DNA of 64,000 nucleotides from NCBI GenBank assembly GCA_045863555.1, contig BTUU01000010.1:153874-217873 (forward strand), read 5' to 3'. The notes beneath the pieces were generated by a model, which was given only the letters and a program-made list of their open reading frames with translations, ran no database searches and was not told where the DNA came from. This document shows, piece by piece, positions 44,822 to 52,760 of this stretch. Made by a program: the position numbers and the translations under genes. Within the stretch, counting starts at the first letter, position 1; each line of letters begins with the position of its first letter. This DNA comes from JACRLV01 sp045863555. Its GTDB lineage: Bacteria > Planctomycetota > Phycisphaerae > UBA1845 > Fen-1342.

Positions 44822-45940
44822 ATGCGTATTCGCAATCTGGCGGCTCGTGGCTTCACGCTGGTCGAACTGCTGACGGTGATCGCGATCATCGCGCTGCTCG
44901 TCGGCATTCTGGTTCCCGCGATCGGCGCTGTGCGAACGCGGGCGAAGGTGACCGCGACGCGGGCGACCATCTCGTCGCTCGAAACGGGCATCGAGGCGTT
45001 CCGCGGGGATCAGACGCTCGGAGGGGCATACCCGCCGTCCGCGTCCGATTACCGCGACAGCAGCGGACGCCTGACCTACAAGGTTCAGAATGCGTACCTC
45101 GCCGGGAACGCCCTGCCGCCGAATACGCCGCCGTTTGAGATTTCCGGCGCGGGCCTGCTCGTCTGGGCGCTCGCCGGAGCGGATCTGCTGGGGACGGCCG
45201 GGTTCCGGCCGCACCGCTCTTCGAGCACGTACTGGGCGCAGGACACGGACAACTCGGGCGGAAACCAGACCGACCCGAACCGCATCGGCGGCTACGCGCT
45301 CGATTCAAACACGCGCAAGCCGCTGCGGCCGCGCGTCGGGCCGCTGGTTGACGTAAGCAAGGTGAAGATCACGCGCTGGATCGAGCAGGCGGAGACGTCG
45401 AGTTCGAACGGCAGTTTCGAGATTCCCGACGAAGCGGAAACCGCGAAGAAGCTCGGTCTGCGGCCGACCAAGCGCGAGTACCCGGTCTTCCTCGACTCGT
45501 TCGGGCGGCCGTTCCTGTACTGGCGTGCGGATCCGGCGGGCGAGCAGGCGGCGGACACGACGCCCAACGACCTGGGCAACAACCAGCAGGCGTTCCGCGG
45601 CAAGTATCACTACCGTGACAATTCACTGCTGTTGTCGGGAAATTCGCTGCTTGTGACGAATCTGGCGGTGAATCCTTCGCTCCCGAATCCGACGCACCCG
45701 CTGCGTTTTTCGTACAACGGGCTCGGGACGCCGACCAATCAGACGATGGATCCGACCGATCCTGACCTGAACCGGGAGTACACCTGGGCGACGTACCTGC
45801 GGAACAAGAGCACGACCGCGCGGGTTGAGCCGCAGAAGGCGGATTCGTACGTGATCGTCAGCGCCGGCGAGGACGGCCTCTTCGGCACGGACGACGATAT
45901 CGCGAACTTCGATCACAACGGCGCGGAAGTCCCGCGGTAG
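44822..45940 (+). CDS. Type IV prepilin/pseudopilin 2 (GspG-like)
   Basis: ATG 44822 after GGAGAG is chosen over the in-frame GTG at 44810. Leader MRIRNLAARG, then FTLVELLTVIAIIALLVGILVPAIG with Gly at -1 and Glu5. 372 residues. The tail SAGEDGLFGTDDDIANFDHNG repeats the presumed calcium-binding pattern of the previous prepilin, so the two look like diverged paralogues of one ancestral gene. The globular part is unique. It lies 89 bp after prepilin 1. Confidence 0.85.
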   Translation: MRIRNLAARGFTLVELLTVIAIIALLVGILVPAIGAVRTRAKVTATRATISSLETGIEAFRGDQTLGGAYPPSASDYRDSSGRLTYKVQNAYLAGNALPPNTPPFEISGAGLLVWALAGADLLGTAGFRPHRSSSTYWAQDTDNSGGNQTDPNRIGGYALDSNTRKPLRPRVGPLVDVSKVKITRWIEQAETSSSNGSFEIPDEAETAKKLGLRPTKREYPVFLDSFGRPFLYWRADPAGEQAADTTPNDLGNNQQAFRGKYHYRDNSLLLSGNSLLVTNLAVNPSLPNPTHPLRFSYNGLGTPTNQTMDPTDPDLNREYTWATYLRNKSTTARVEPQKADSYVIVSAGEDGLFGTDDDIANFDHNGAEVPR

Positions 45941-45990
45941 GCAGGTATGCCCGCGGCCGGCGGGTCCGGCCGGTCGTAACGGAAGTTGCC

Positions 45991-46998
45991 ATGAAATACA
46001 CCAGCCGCCGGGGCTTTACGCTCGTCGAGATTCTCGTCGTCATCGCCGTCATCCTGCTCCTCGTCGGGCTGATGGTCGCGGGCACGAGCCATGTATTCAG
46101 CCAGCAGAAAGCCCGCAATACGCAGGCGATGATGCAGTCGCTCACGGCGGCGATCGAGCAGTTTCGGCAGACTAATCCGCTGCGGAATTTTTACGACGTG
46201 CGCGGCCGCGAGACGTTCGGATCGCTGCCGCCTTATCAGCTCGACCTCGATCGCCCGGCCAATGTGCAGAAGAGCGCGGCATACGCGTTTGAGGCGAACC
46301 CGCCGTCACCCACGGGCATCAGCGGGCCGAATCTCTTCTCCGACCGGATCGCGCGCGACCTCGGCTGCCGCGACAACGACATCGAAAAGTGGTGGGAGGT
46401 CGACGTCACTTCGGGCCCGATTCCCCGGATCGACGACGAACACATGGATAACCGCGGGCTCTACGCCTATATGAAGGCGTTCACCCCCGGCATCCTCGCC
46501 TCGGTCCCCGAGGCGAACATCAAGCGGATCCCCCACTCGCAGAACGCAACGGCCGTGTTCCATATGAACCAGAAGGGCCGTTCGTCGGGGACGGGCCACG
46601 CAGATCATGTTGACGTGCTCGGCTTTGTCGACGGCTGGGGCGTGCCGATCGATTACATGGTCATGGCGAAGTACGAGTGGGCGCTCGTCCGCGACCAGGA
46701 CGGCGTGGAACAGGCGCGTTACAAGGTCGTCGATCGCCAGGTCGTCCTGCGATCCCGCGGGATGGACGAAGAGAAATACAAGGCCTGGGTGGCCACAAAC
46801 CCGGCCAACCCCCGCCAGCGGGCGGCGAACCTGATCGACGTCAACGCGTCAATCTACAGCGCGGAGCTTTCGAAACCCTGGGCCAACGCGGACCCCGTCA
46901 CCGGCCGGTTCCTTTCGCCGACCGGTTCGGAGACGCAGGGCAACGGCTGGCTGCGGGTCGTGGGCAAGCTCGACGAATATAACTACAGGCCCAATTGA
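45991..46998 (+). CDS. Type IV prepilin/pseudopilin 3
   Basis: 335 residues. Leader MKYTSRRG, then FTLVEILVVIAVILLLVGLMVAG, with Gly at -1 and Glu5. GGAAG precedes the ATG. The helix continues into an Ala/Gln-rich amphipathic stretch (KARNTQAMMQSLTAAIEQF) as in pseudopilins. The globular domain has no recognised motif, and the calcium-type tail of prepilins 1 and 2 is missing. Probably a minor pilin. A 195-bp gap follows, containing a TACAAT (47041-47046) that might be part of a secondary promoter. Confidence 0.82.
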   Translation: MKYTSRRGFTLVEILVVIAVILLLVGLMVAGTSHVFSQQKARNTQAMMQSLTAAIEQFRQTNPLRNFYDVRGRETFGSLPPYQLDLDRPANVQKSAAYAFEANPPSPTGISGPNLFSDRIARDLGCRDNDIEKWWEVDVTSGPIPRIDDEHMDNRGLYAYMKAFTPGILASVPEANIKRIPHSQNATAVFHMNQKGRSSGTGHADHVDVLGFVDGWGVPIDYMVMAKYEWALVRDQDGVEQARYKVVDRQVVLRSRGMDEEKYKAWVATNPANPRQRAANLIDVNASIYSAELSKPWANADPVTGRFLSPTGSETQGNGWLRVVGKLDEYNYRPN

Positions 46999-47193
46999 CA
47001 CTTCCGTTCGCTCGGCTGGCTTGGACAGTTGGGTTTGGCGTACAATTCGCCCGCGGGTGAAGTCCGCTCGCCTGCCTCGAGACTATGAGAGCGGCGGCCG
47101 AGCCCAACCCGGTCGGCTCGCACGTCGGCCGGGGCGAGATGCGCGGGCGTTTGCCAAGGCCCGGCCGGGGGCGGTTGTGCTACACGTAGCGAG

Positions 47194-48117
47194 ATGACCA
47201 TGCGGCATCGCAGTGCAAAACCGGCGTTCACCGTCGTCGAGCTGATTGTCGTCGTGGCGATCATCGCGCTCGTCCTGGCGATCGCGATTCCCGGCTTCAA
47301 CGCGATGTCATCGCAGGCACGGCTGACGCGCTCGCGCCAGCTCCTCAACGGCATCATGACCCGCGCCGCAGTCATCGCCACGGCCGACCGAGCGCTCACG
47401 GCCGTGCGGATCTTCCCGGCCGCGTGGGATCAATCAGACCGGCCGCTGAGCCAGACGGGCTTTGACGCGCTCCAGGCGCAGACCGCGGTGATCTACCGCT
47501 ACGTCACGGGGACGGGCGAGCCGAGCGACATTTCGCGGGTGATCTACGGTGAGCGGTTCGAGCGGCTGAAGGGCAACGACCCGGTGCTGCTGCCGGCGGA
47601 TACGTGGGCGGCGCCGATCGAGGCGCTGTCGACGAATACAAGCCTGCCGAACAACTACGACACGGTCCTCCAGGGGGACGTCGGCCGGTTCGAGTTGAAC
47701 GCCGGCCCGCGACAGTATGGCGATCGCGGCGCGCCCGGGGCGCAGACCGGCGAGAAGTTCCTCGACGCCGACGATTTCCTGATCGTCTTCGATCCGAATC
47801 TCGGCCTCGTGGGCAGCACCAAGCGCCTCCCGTGGCGGATGTCCGCGTACGTCCCGGCCAACAACCCGGCGGGGCTGGACGAGGGCGACTCGGCCGGACA
47901 GTGGCGGAATGACCGGTTCGGCCGGCCGTACATTTACAACCCGTTCCAGCGGAACAACTTCACGGGGCTGGTGCTGTATCAGCGCGACCGGTTCGTGGCG
48001 CTGGGTGCGAGCGGCGATGACGCGTCGGTGCGTCAGGCCCGGCGGGCGCTGCTGGCAGCGAGTCCGTACAAGTACTACGTGAGCGGCGCGGGCGGCGCGC
48101 TGGTGGCGGAACGATGA
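47194..48117 (+). CDS. Type IV prepilin/pseudopilin 4 (GspH/FimT-like)
   Basis: 307 residues. Leader MTMRHRSAKPA, then FTVVELIVVVAIIALVLAIAIPGFN, with Ala at -1 and Glu5. The helix followed by SRQLLNGIMTRAAVIATADRALTAVRIF suggests the GspH/FimT arrangement, in which the N-terminal helix leads directly into a beta-rich domain. Probably a minor pilin at the pilus tip. The stop overlaps the start of the next gene by four bases (ATGA). Confidence 0.83.
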   Translation: MTMRHRSAKPAFTVVELIVVVAIIALVLAIAIPGFNAMSSQARLTRSRQLLNGIMTRAAVIATADRALTAVRIFPAAWDQSDRPLSQTGFDALQAQTAVIYRYVTGTGEPSDISRVIYGERFERLKGNDPVLLPADTWAAPIEALSTNTSLPNNYDTVLQGDVGRFELNAGPRQYGDRGAPGAQTGEKFLDADDFLIVFDPNLGLVGSTKRLPWRMSAYVPANNPAGLDEGDSAGQWRNDRFGRPYIYNPFQRNNFTGLVLYQRDRFVALGASGDDASVRQARRALLAASPYKYYVSGAGGALVAER

Positions 48118-49724
48118 ACGCGACGAGCGAACAGCGGATAGCGAAGAGCGATATCAGCGGCGGAGCGCCGGACGCGGGTGCCCGGGTCGACGTCCGGCGG
48201 CGGCTCGCGTTCAGCCTGGCGGAGATGATGATCGCGCTGGCGATCCTCGGCCTGGGGCTGCTGTTCATCGCTGCGGCGCTGCCGGCGGGCGTGAGCGTCG
48301 CGCGGGAGTCGGCAGACCTCGCGGTGGCCGACGCGGCCGCGGAAGAGGCGCTCGACCTGATCGAGCAGCACATCCGCACGTCGCGCGAGCTGATGTACCC
48401 GCGCGTGAACTACACGGCCGATCAGTATGCGCGGGCTGACGATCTCTTCACGCCGCGTATGGTCCGTACGCTGTCTGCATTCTTCCAGCGGCCGCGGCGC
48501 GACGACTTCGAACCGTTCATCAAGGTTCGGCCGTTCGAGCTGTCGAGCATCGAATACCGGGTCAACAATCAGAACCGCACGGCGCCGTTCGTCGATTTCT
48601 CGGAGTTCGTGATCGAGCGTTTCCATCGGACCAACAACCTGTTTGCCGCGGCCCAGCCTGCGGTCGAGTTTGATTCGGGATTTCAGCTTCCCACGAACCG
48701 CCGGCTGCTTCTCGCGGACAATCCGATCCTCTCGCCGCTGGCGCGCGTTTACCCGCCTGTGACGCCGATCCGGCCGATGCTGGTCGATGAGTACTTTCGC
48801 GATCAGCCGAACTATTATCAATACAAGTCCCGGCAGGGGTCGGGGCTGGGTGTCTATAGTGCCGAGCTTGAGAAGGCCCAGAGCCGCAGGATCGCGTGGA
48901 CGGCGTTCTACCGCCGGGTGAGTTATGACGCGATCGTCGGACCCGGACCGGACAACACGTTCGGAACGCCCGACGACATCCGCAGCGCCCGCGATCCGCA
49001 CATCTATGAGATCATCGTCGTGGTGACGCGGCGGCCGACGGATACGCACCGATTCCCGACGCAGAATCCGACTCCGAATAACTTCACGGAACTTCCCCAG
49101 GCGACGAATGTTGACCGGCTGGCTCCGATGCCCTGGCTGGTGACTTTCGCCAGCGACATGCCCGTCGAGAACGCGATCATGCAGGATCTGAATCGCGCGA
49201 CCGGCTGGGGCATCAATGGGCCGGACAACTTCGACGACTCGGTGGGGAGCAACCGCTCGCTCGCGAGCGATTTCTCACAGCGGGCAAATTTCGTCTTCCG
49301 CACGCAGCGCGATCCCGCCACGAATCGCTACCCCGTCGGAGAGTTGCTCCCCGTCGGCAGCATCATCATTCCCGCGGCCAATGACGACTTCCCGACGACG
49401 CGGAACATCGCGCCGTGGGAGCCGCCCGGGAATCCATCCAACCCTCCGTCCCCGACGAAGCGGCTGACGGGCTTCGCACCGCACATGCCGAACACGCTGC
49501 CGATCTACGAAGTGATCGAGCGGCCGGACAACAACACGATCATCTGCAAGAACAACGGGGCTCACCCCTGGGTCGCCCGCGGCCTCACGGCCCGCGCGTT
49601 CCCCTGCTGGGTGATTCCGCCCTCGTTCGTCGAGCGCGACGGCAACGGCCAGCCCGTCTACGACCGCCGCTCGCCCATTCTCGCGGTGCACCGCCGGCTG
49701 ATCCGCATTCCGGAGCTGCCATGA
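48114..49724 (+). CDS. Type IV prepilin/pseudopilin 5, large minor pilin
   Basis: 536 residues, large for a pilin. An unusually long leader of about 32 residues precedes FSLAEMMIALAILGLGLLFIAAALPAG, with Ala at -1 and Glu5. The helix resembles GspI/PilV-type minor pilins. An internal GPGPDNTFGTPDDI segment echoes the Gly-Thr-x-Asp-Asp motif of prepilins 1 and 2. The large globular part could be a tip adhesin or a scaffold. It overlaps both neighbours by 4 bp (ATGA), indicating strict translational coupling with prepilins 4 and 6. Confidence 0.82.
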   Translation: MNATSEQRIAKSDISGGAPDAGARVDVRRRLAFSLAEMMIALAILGLGLLFIAAALPAGVSVARESADLAVADAAAEEALDLIEQHIRTSRELMYPRVNYTADQYARADDLFTPRMVRTLSAFFQRPRRDDFEPFIKVRPFELSSIEYRVNNQNRTAPFVDFSEFVIERFHRTNNLFAAAQPAVEFDSGFQLPTNRRLLLADNPILSPLARVYPPVTPIRPMLVDEYFRDQPNYYQYKSRQGSGLGVYSAELEKAQSRRIAWTAFYRRVSYDAIVGPGPDNTFGTPDDIRSARDPHIYEIIVVVTRRPTDTHRFPTQNPTPNNFTELPQATNVDRLAPMPWLVTFASDMPVENAIMQDLNRATGWGINGPDNFDDSVGSNRSLASDFSQRANFVFRTQRDPATNRYPVGELLPVGSIIIPAANDDFPTTRNIAPWEPPGNPSNPPSPTKRLTGFAPHMPNTLPIYEVIERPDNNTIICKNNGAHPWVARGLTARAFPCWVIPPSFVERDGNGQPVYDRRSPILAVHRRLIRIPELP

Positions 49725-51316
49725 TGAAGCGTTTCCTGAGCAATGACGGTTCCGCGCGGCGGCAGTCGAGGGCCGGCCTGGCTTTCACGCTCGTCGAGAT
49801 GCTCGTCGCGCTCGGCGTGCTCGTCGTCGCGATGGCCGTCGTGACCAACATCTTCGGCATCAGCGCCAAGACGGCCGCGCAGGCCCAGGCGGTCGGCCAG
49901 GTCGAGGCCGCGCTGGACAGCTTCGTCCGCCAGATGCGGGCGGACCTCGACGGCATCGACCCGTCGCGCAGCGTGCTTGTCGTCGCCGGCCGGTACCAGC
50001 CGGCCGCCCGCACCGAGGAACTCCGGCAGGCGGGGCAGTACTGGCGCGTCCTCACGGGCGATCCGACCCGTGCGGGCCCCGCGTATGACCCGCGGTACGA
50101 CGGCTCGCAGAGTGCGTATCCGCCGGGCAACTCTGCCCGAGATCAGTACAGCGATCCGCGCGGCGACGTGCTGATGTTCTTCACGCAGCGGCCGCTGGAA
50201 TCGCGTGCTCCGGCCACGGACACGAACCCGGGCAACCTGACGGCGTTTCAGGCGGCGCTCCAGCGGGGTGCGAAGGTCGCGCCGGCGCAGATCGTCTACG
50301 GGCTGGCGTCGTTCACGGATGTGACGGTCAATGGCAACACGTACACGTGGAGCAATGCGACGCGCCACATCGGCTATGCCGGAAACACGTACCAGATCAG
50401 CCAGTTTCCGCTGACGGATTGGACGCTGGGGCGGCGTCAGATCCTGATCGAGGACGTTTCCGACGGCGTTTCGCGGAATGGTCAGGGCGTTCCGACGGAA
50501 ACGGTTCCGCGGTTCAATGCCAACGCGGCCGACTGGCTGCGGCTCCTCCGCAACTATGCCGAGGCGCCGGGCACGCGTCTGGTCACGGCGGCTGATTCTG
50601 TTCAGTTCCAGTTCCGCGACTGGCTGGAGTTCTACGGGCCGAATCCGCGGGCGAATCTGCGCGTCGGCTTCCCCCCGTATCCGCAGCGGCTCGAAAACTA
50701 CTACGTTTCGCCGGCGCTGGGCAGCCCCTACAACCCCGCCGCGTGGTCGAACGCGGCCTTCGGCGGTGCGGGGCTCTACCCCGGCGTGCTCGGCCTGCTG
50801 TACAACCCGACCGATCCCTCCGCCGCGACGTTCTATCACGTGGCGACGCTCGCGCGGAATATTCCGCCCGAGATTCAGTCGAATCAGGCGCTCGTCGCGC
50901 TGCCGGCCTGTGCGTGGTTCCAGGTCGAGTTCCTGATGCCCGAGGATCCGCGAAATTCGATCGAGACGCCGCTTTCGGCGCAGCGCGACGATATGCCGCG
51001 CTGGGTCGAGGTGCCGCCGCGCCAGACGTACGTCTTCGTGCCCGATTCCGCCGAAAACCGGGATCTGATCAAGGGCCACGTGAATCCGGCCAACGGCGTT
51101 CCGACGTCCCTCATCGGCTTCCCAAACCCCCCGCGACTCGCCAGCTTCGGTCAGGTCATCCCGCCGGGTTCGCCGTCCTACGGCGGTCCGAACACCGGGG
51201 CGAATCGCAAGGTCCGCCTCTGGCCGTACGCGATCCGCATCACCGTCCGCGCGTTTGACCGCGACGGCAAGCTCAACGAGCCGATCGTGCGGACGGTCGT
51301 GCACCGCTTCGAGTAG
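49721..51316 (+). CDS. Type IV prepilin/pseudopilin 6 (GspJ/PilW-like)
   Basis: 531 residues from ATG 49721 (ATGATG, with the second Met possible). Leader MMKRFLSNDGSARRQSRAGLA, then FTLVEMLVALGVLVVAMAVVTNIFG, with Ala at -1 and Glu5. The helix and the following QAQAVGQVEAALDSFVRQMRADLDGID match the GspJ/PilW pattern. The end, RVRKVRLWPYAIRITVRAFDRDG-type (here KVRLWPYAIRITVRAFD), is a typical terminal beta-strand of this group. Last gene of the pilus operon. No secretin (PilQ/GspD), PilM/N/O or prepilin peptidase is in the window. Confidence 0.83.
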   Translation: MMKRFLSNDGSARRQSRAGLAFTLVEMLVALGVLVVAMAVVTNIFGISAKTAAQAQAVGQVEAALDSFVRQMRADLDGIDPSRSVLVVAGRYQPAARTEELRQAGQYWRVLTGDPTRAGPAYDPRYDGSQSAYPPGNSARDQYSDPRGDVLMFFTQRPLESRAPATDTNPGNLTAFQAALQRGAKVAPAQIVYGLASFTDVTVNGNTYTWSNATRHIGYAGNTYQISQFPLTDWTLGRRQILIEDVSDGVSRNGQGVPTETVPRFNANAADWLRLLRNYAEAPGTRLVTAADSVQFQFRDWLEFYGPNPRANLRVGFPPYPQRLENYYVSPALGSPYNPAAWSNAAFGGAGLYPGVLGLLYNPTDPSAATFYHVATLARNIPPEIQSNQALVALPACAWFQVEFLMPEDPRNSIETPLSAQRDDMPRWVEVPPRQTYVFVPDSAENRDLIKGHVNPANGVPTSLIGFPNPPRLASFGQVIPPGSPSYGGPNTGANRKVRLWPYAIRITVRAFDRDGKLNEPIVRTVVHRFE

Positions 51317-51445
51317 CACCGACGGCGCCCTTCCGGAGGCCGCGCGCGTCCGTCCTTTGCGATATCATCCGCCCGAGGCTTGATTCCGGATGACTGCGCC
51401 CCCAACCTCGCGGGCTCGTTCGGATCGGCTCTGAACAGGGCGTCG

Positions 51446-52636
51446 ATGAAGCGGGTCATCATCATCCTCGAAGGCGCGAGCGAGAGCGGTGACGCTGAAC
51501 TGCGTTCGGACACCCCGCTGCATGCCGCCCGGACGCCGGCGCTCGACGCCCTCGCCCGTCACGCCCGCCTCGGGACCGCGCGGATGACTCCCGAAGACTC
51601 TGCGCCCGGCGCGGAAGTCTCGCTGGCGGCGACACTTGGGATCGACCCGCTGCGATTCTCGATCGGCCGGGGACCGGCGGAAGCGCTTGCCTACGGACTT
51701 GAGATCGGCCGCTCGGACGCGCTCCTCCGGGCAAGCCTTGTCACAGTCGACGATGGAATCCTGAGCGACTGGGCTCCCGAACCGCTGCGCCTCGCCGAGG
51801 TCCGGGGATTTCTGCACGCGATCAACACCGACGCCCCCGAAGGCGCCGAAGTCCTTTGTGGGGATGGACATCGGTGCATTCTCGCCGTTCGGAATTCGAC
51901 CGCGTGTCGCGCGGTCCAGACGCTGAGCCCCGTGGAGGTCATGGGAAAGCCGGTGCGGGCCCATCTGCCGTTCGGGCGCGGGTCGCGTGCGCTCGCGAAG
52001 TGGATGCAGCAGGCCATGACGCGGCTTGAAGGGCACGAACTGAATCACATCCGAGCCGATCTCGGTGAACCCGAAGTGACCGGCGTCTGGTTCTGGGGTG
52101 CGGGTGAAATTCCGCGCATCCCGAGTTGGCGCGACCGCTTCGGCGTCGGCGGCGAACTCATCACCTCCTGTGCGCTCATGCAGGGGATCGGGCGGGTGGC
52201 GCGGCTGGACGTGGACGCCTGGCAACCCAGGCCGCGCGATCGGCGAGAGGAGACCGCATCGCTCGCAAGTCGAGCCGTTCTAGCGCTCGATCGACGGGAT
52301 TTCGTCTGTGTTCATACAGACTGGCCCGACTATGCCGGGCACCGCGGCGAACGCGATGCAAAGATCGCGGCCATCGAGACTTGCGACGCGGAGTTGGTCC
52401 GCCCCGTGGTCGATCGCCTGGCCCAGGAACCCGCCTGGCGGTTGCTGGTCACCACAGCGCATTCCACCCCGACGGCAACCCGGGTCCACTCGGCGACGCC
52501 CGCGCCGCTGTTGATCGCCGGTCCCGGCATCGAGTCGAATCGCGGCGAGGCGTTCGACGAGGCAAATGCGGCGGCGGGCGAGATCCGGCTGGAGCGCGGG
52601 AGCGACCTGATGGAGTACTTCGTGGCCCGGGCCTGA
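51446..52636 (+). CDS. ApgM-like phosphoglycerate mutase with degenerate active site
   Basis: 396 residues from ATG 51446 (AGGG at 5 nt). The fold is the archaeal-type 2,3-bisphosphoglycerate-independent phosphoglycerate mutase (alkaline phosphatase superfamily): TPLHAARTPALDALA, GVWFWGAGEIPRIPSW, HTDWPDYAGHRGERDAKIAAIE and VTTAHSTPTATRVHS. Key residues differ from the consensus. The first metal-binding Asp (usually DGM/AAD) is Glu9. The nucleophile Ser (in PGSxVANLSxLGYDP) aligns with Ala62. The DH metal pair of ADHSTP is AH. Activity as a mutase is therefore doubtful. It may bind a phosphosugar or serve as a pseudoenzyme. It stands between the pilus operon and the VgrG block, on the same strand as both. 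Confidence 0.78.
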   Translation: MKRVIIILEGASESGDAELRSDTPLHAARTPALDALARHARLGTARMTPEDSAPGAEVSLAATLGIDPLRFSIGRGPAEALAYGLEIGRSDALLRASLVTVDDGILSDWAPEPLRLAEVRGFLHAINTDAPEGAEVLCGDGHRCILAVRNSTACRAVQTLSPVEVMGKPVRAHLPFGRGSRALAKWMQQAMTRLEGHELNHIRADLGEPEVTGVWFWGAGEIPRIPSWRDRFGVGGELITSCALMQGIGRVARLDVDAWQPRPRDRREETASLASRAVLALDRRDFVCVHTDWPDYAGHRGERDAKIAAIETCDAELVRPVVDRLAQEPAWRLLVTTAHSTPTATRVHSATPAPLLIAGPGIESNRGEAFDEANAAAGEIRLERGSDLMEYFVARA

Positions 52637-52654
52637 AGGGTGTACGTCGAAGGG

Positions 52655-52683
52655 TTGACTCGGCCGGGGCACGCGGCTAAAAA
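52655..52683 (+). promoter_or_regulatory. Sigma70-type promoter of the VgrG operon
   Basis: TTGACT (52655-52660, 5/6 match), a 17-bp spacer, and TAAAAA (52678-52683, 4/6 match), 77 bp upstream of the vgrG ATG. This is the best promoter-like pair I found in the window. It suggests the block is transcribed independently of the upstream pilus genes. Confidence 0.55.
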
Positions 52684-52760
52684 TGCTCTGGGTTCCCACC
52701 TCTTGAGCGCGGCATGGAGTCTGTGCGCGCTTTCCCATGCGCACGAGCGGAGATCGACCG

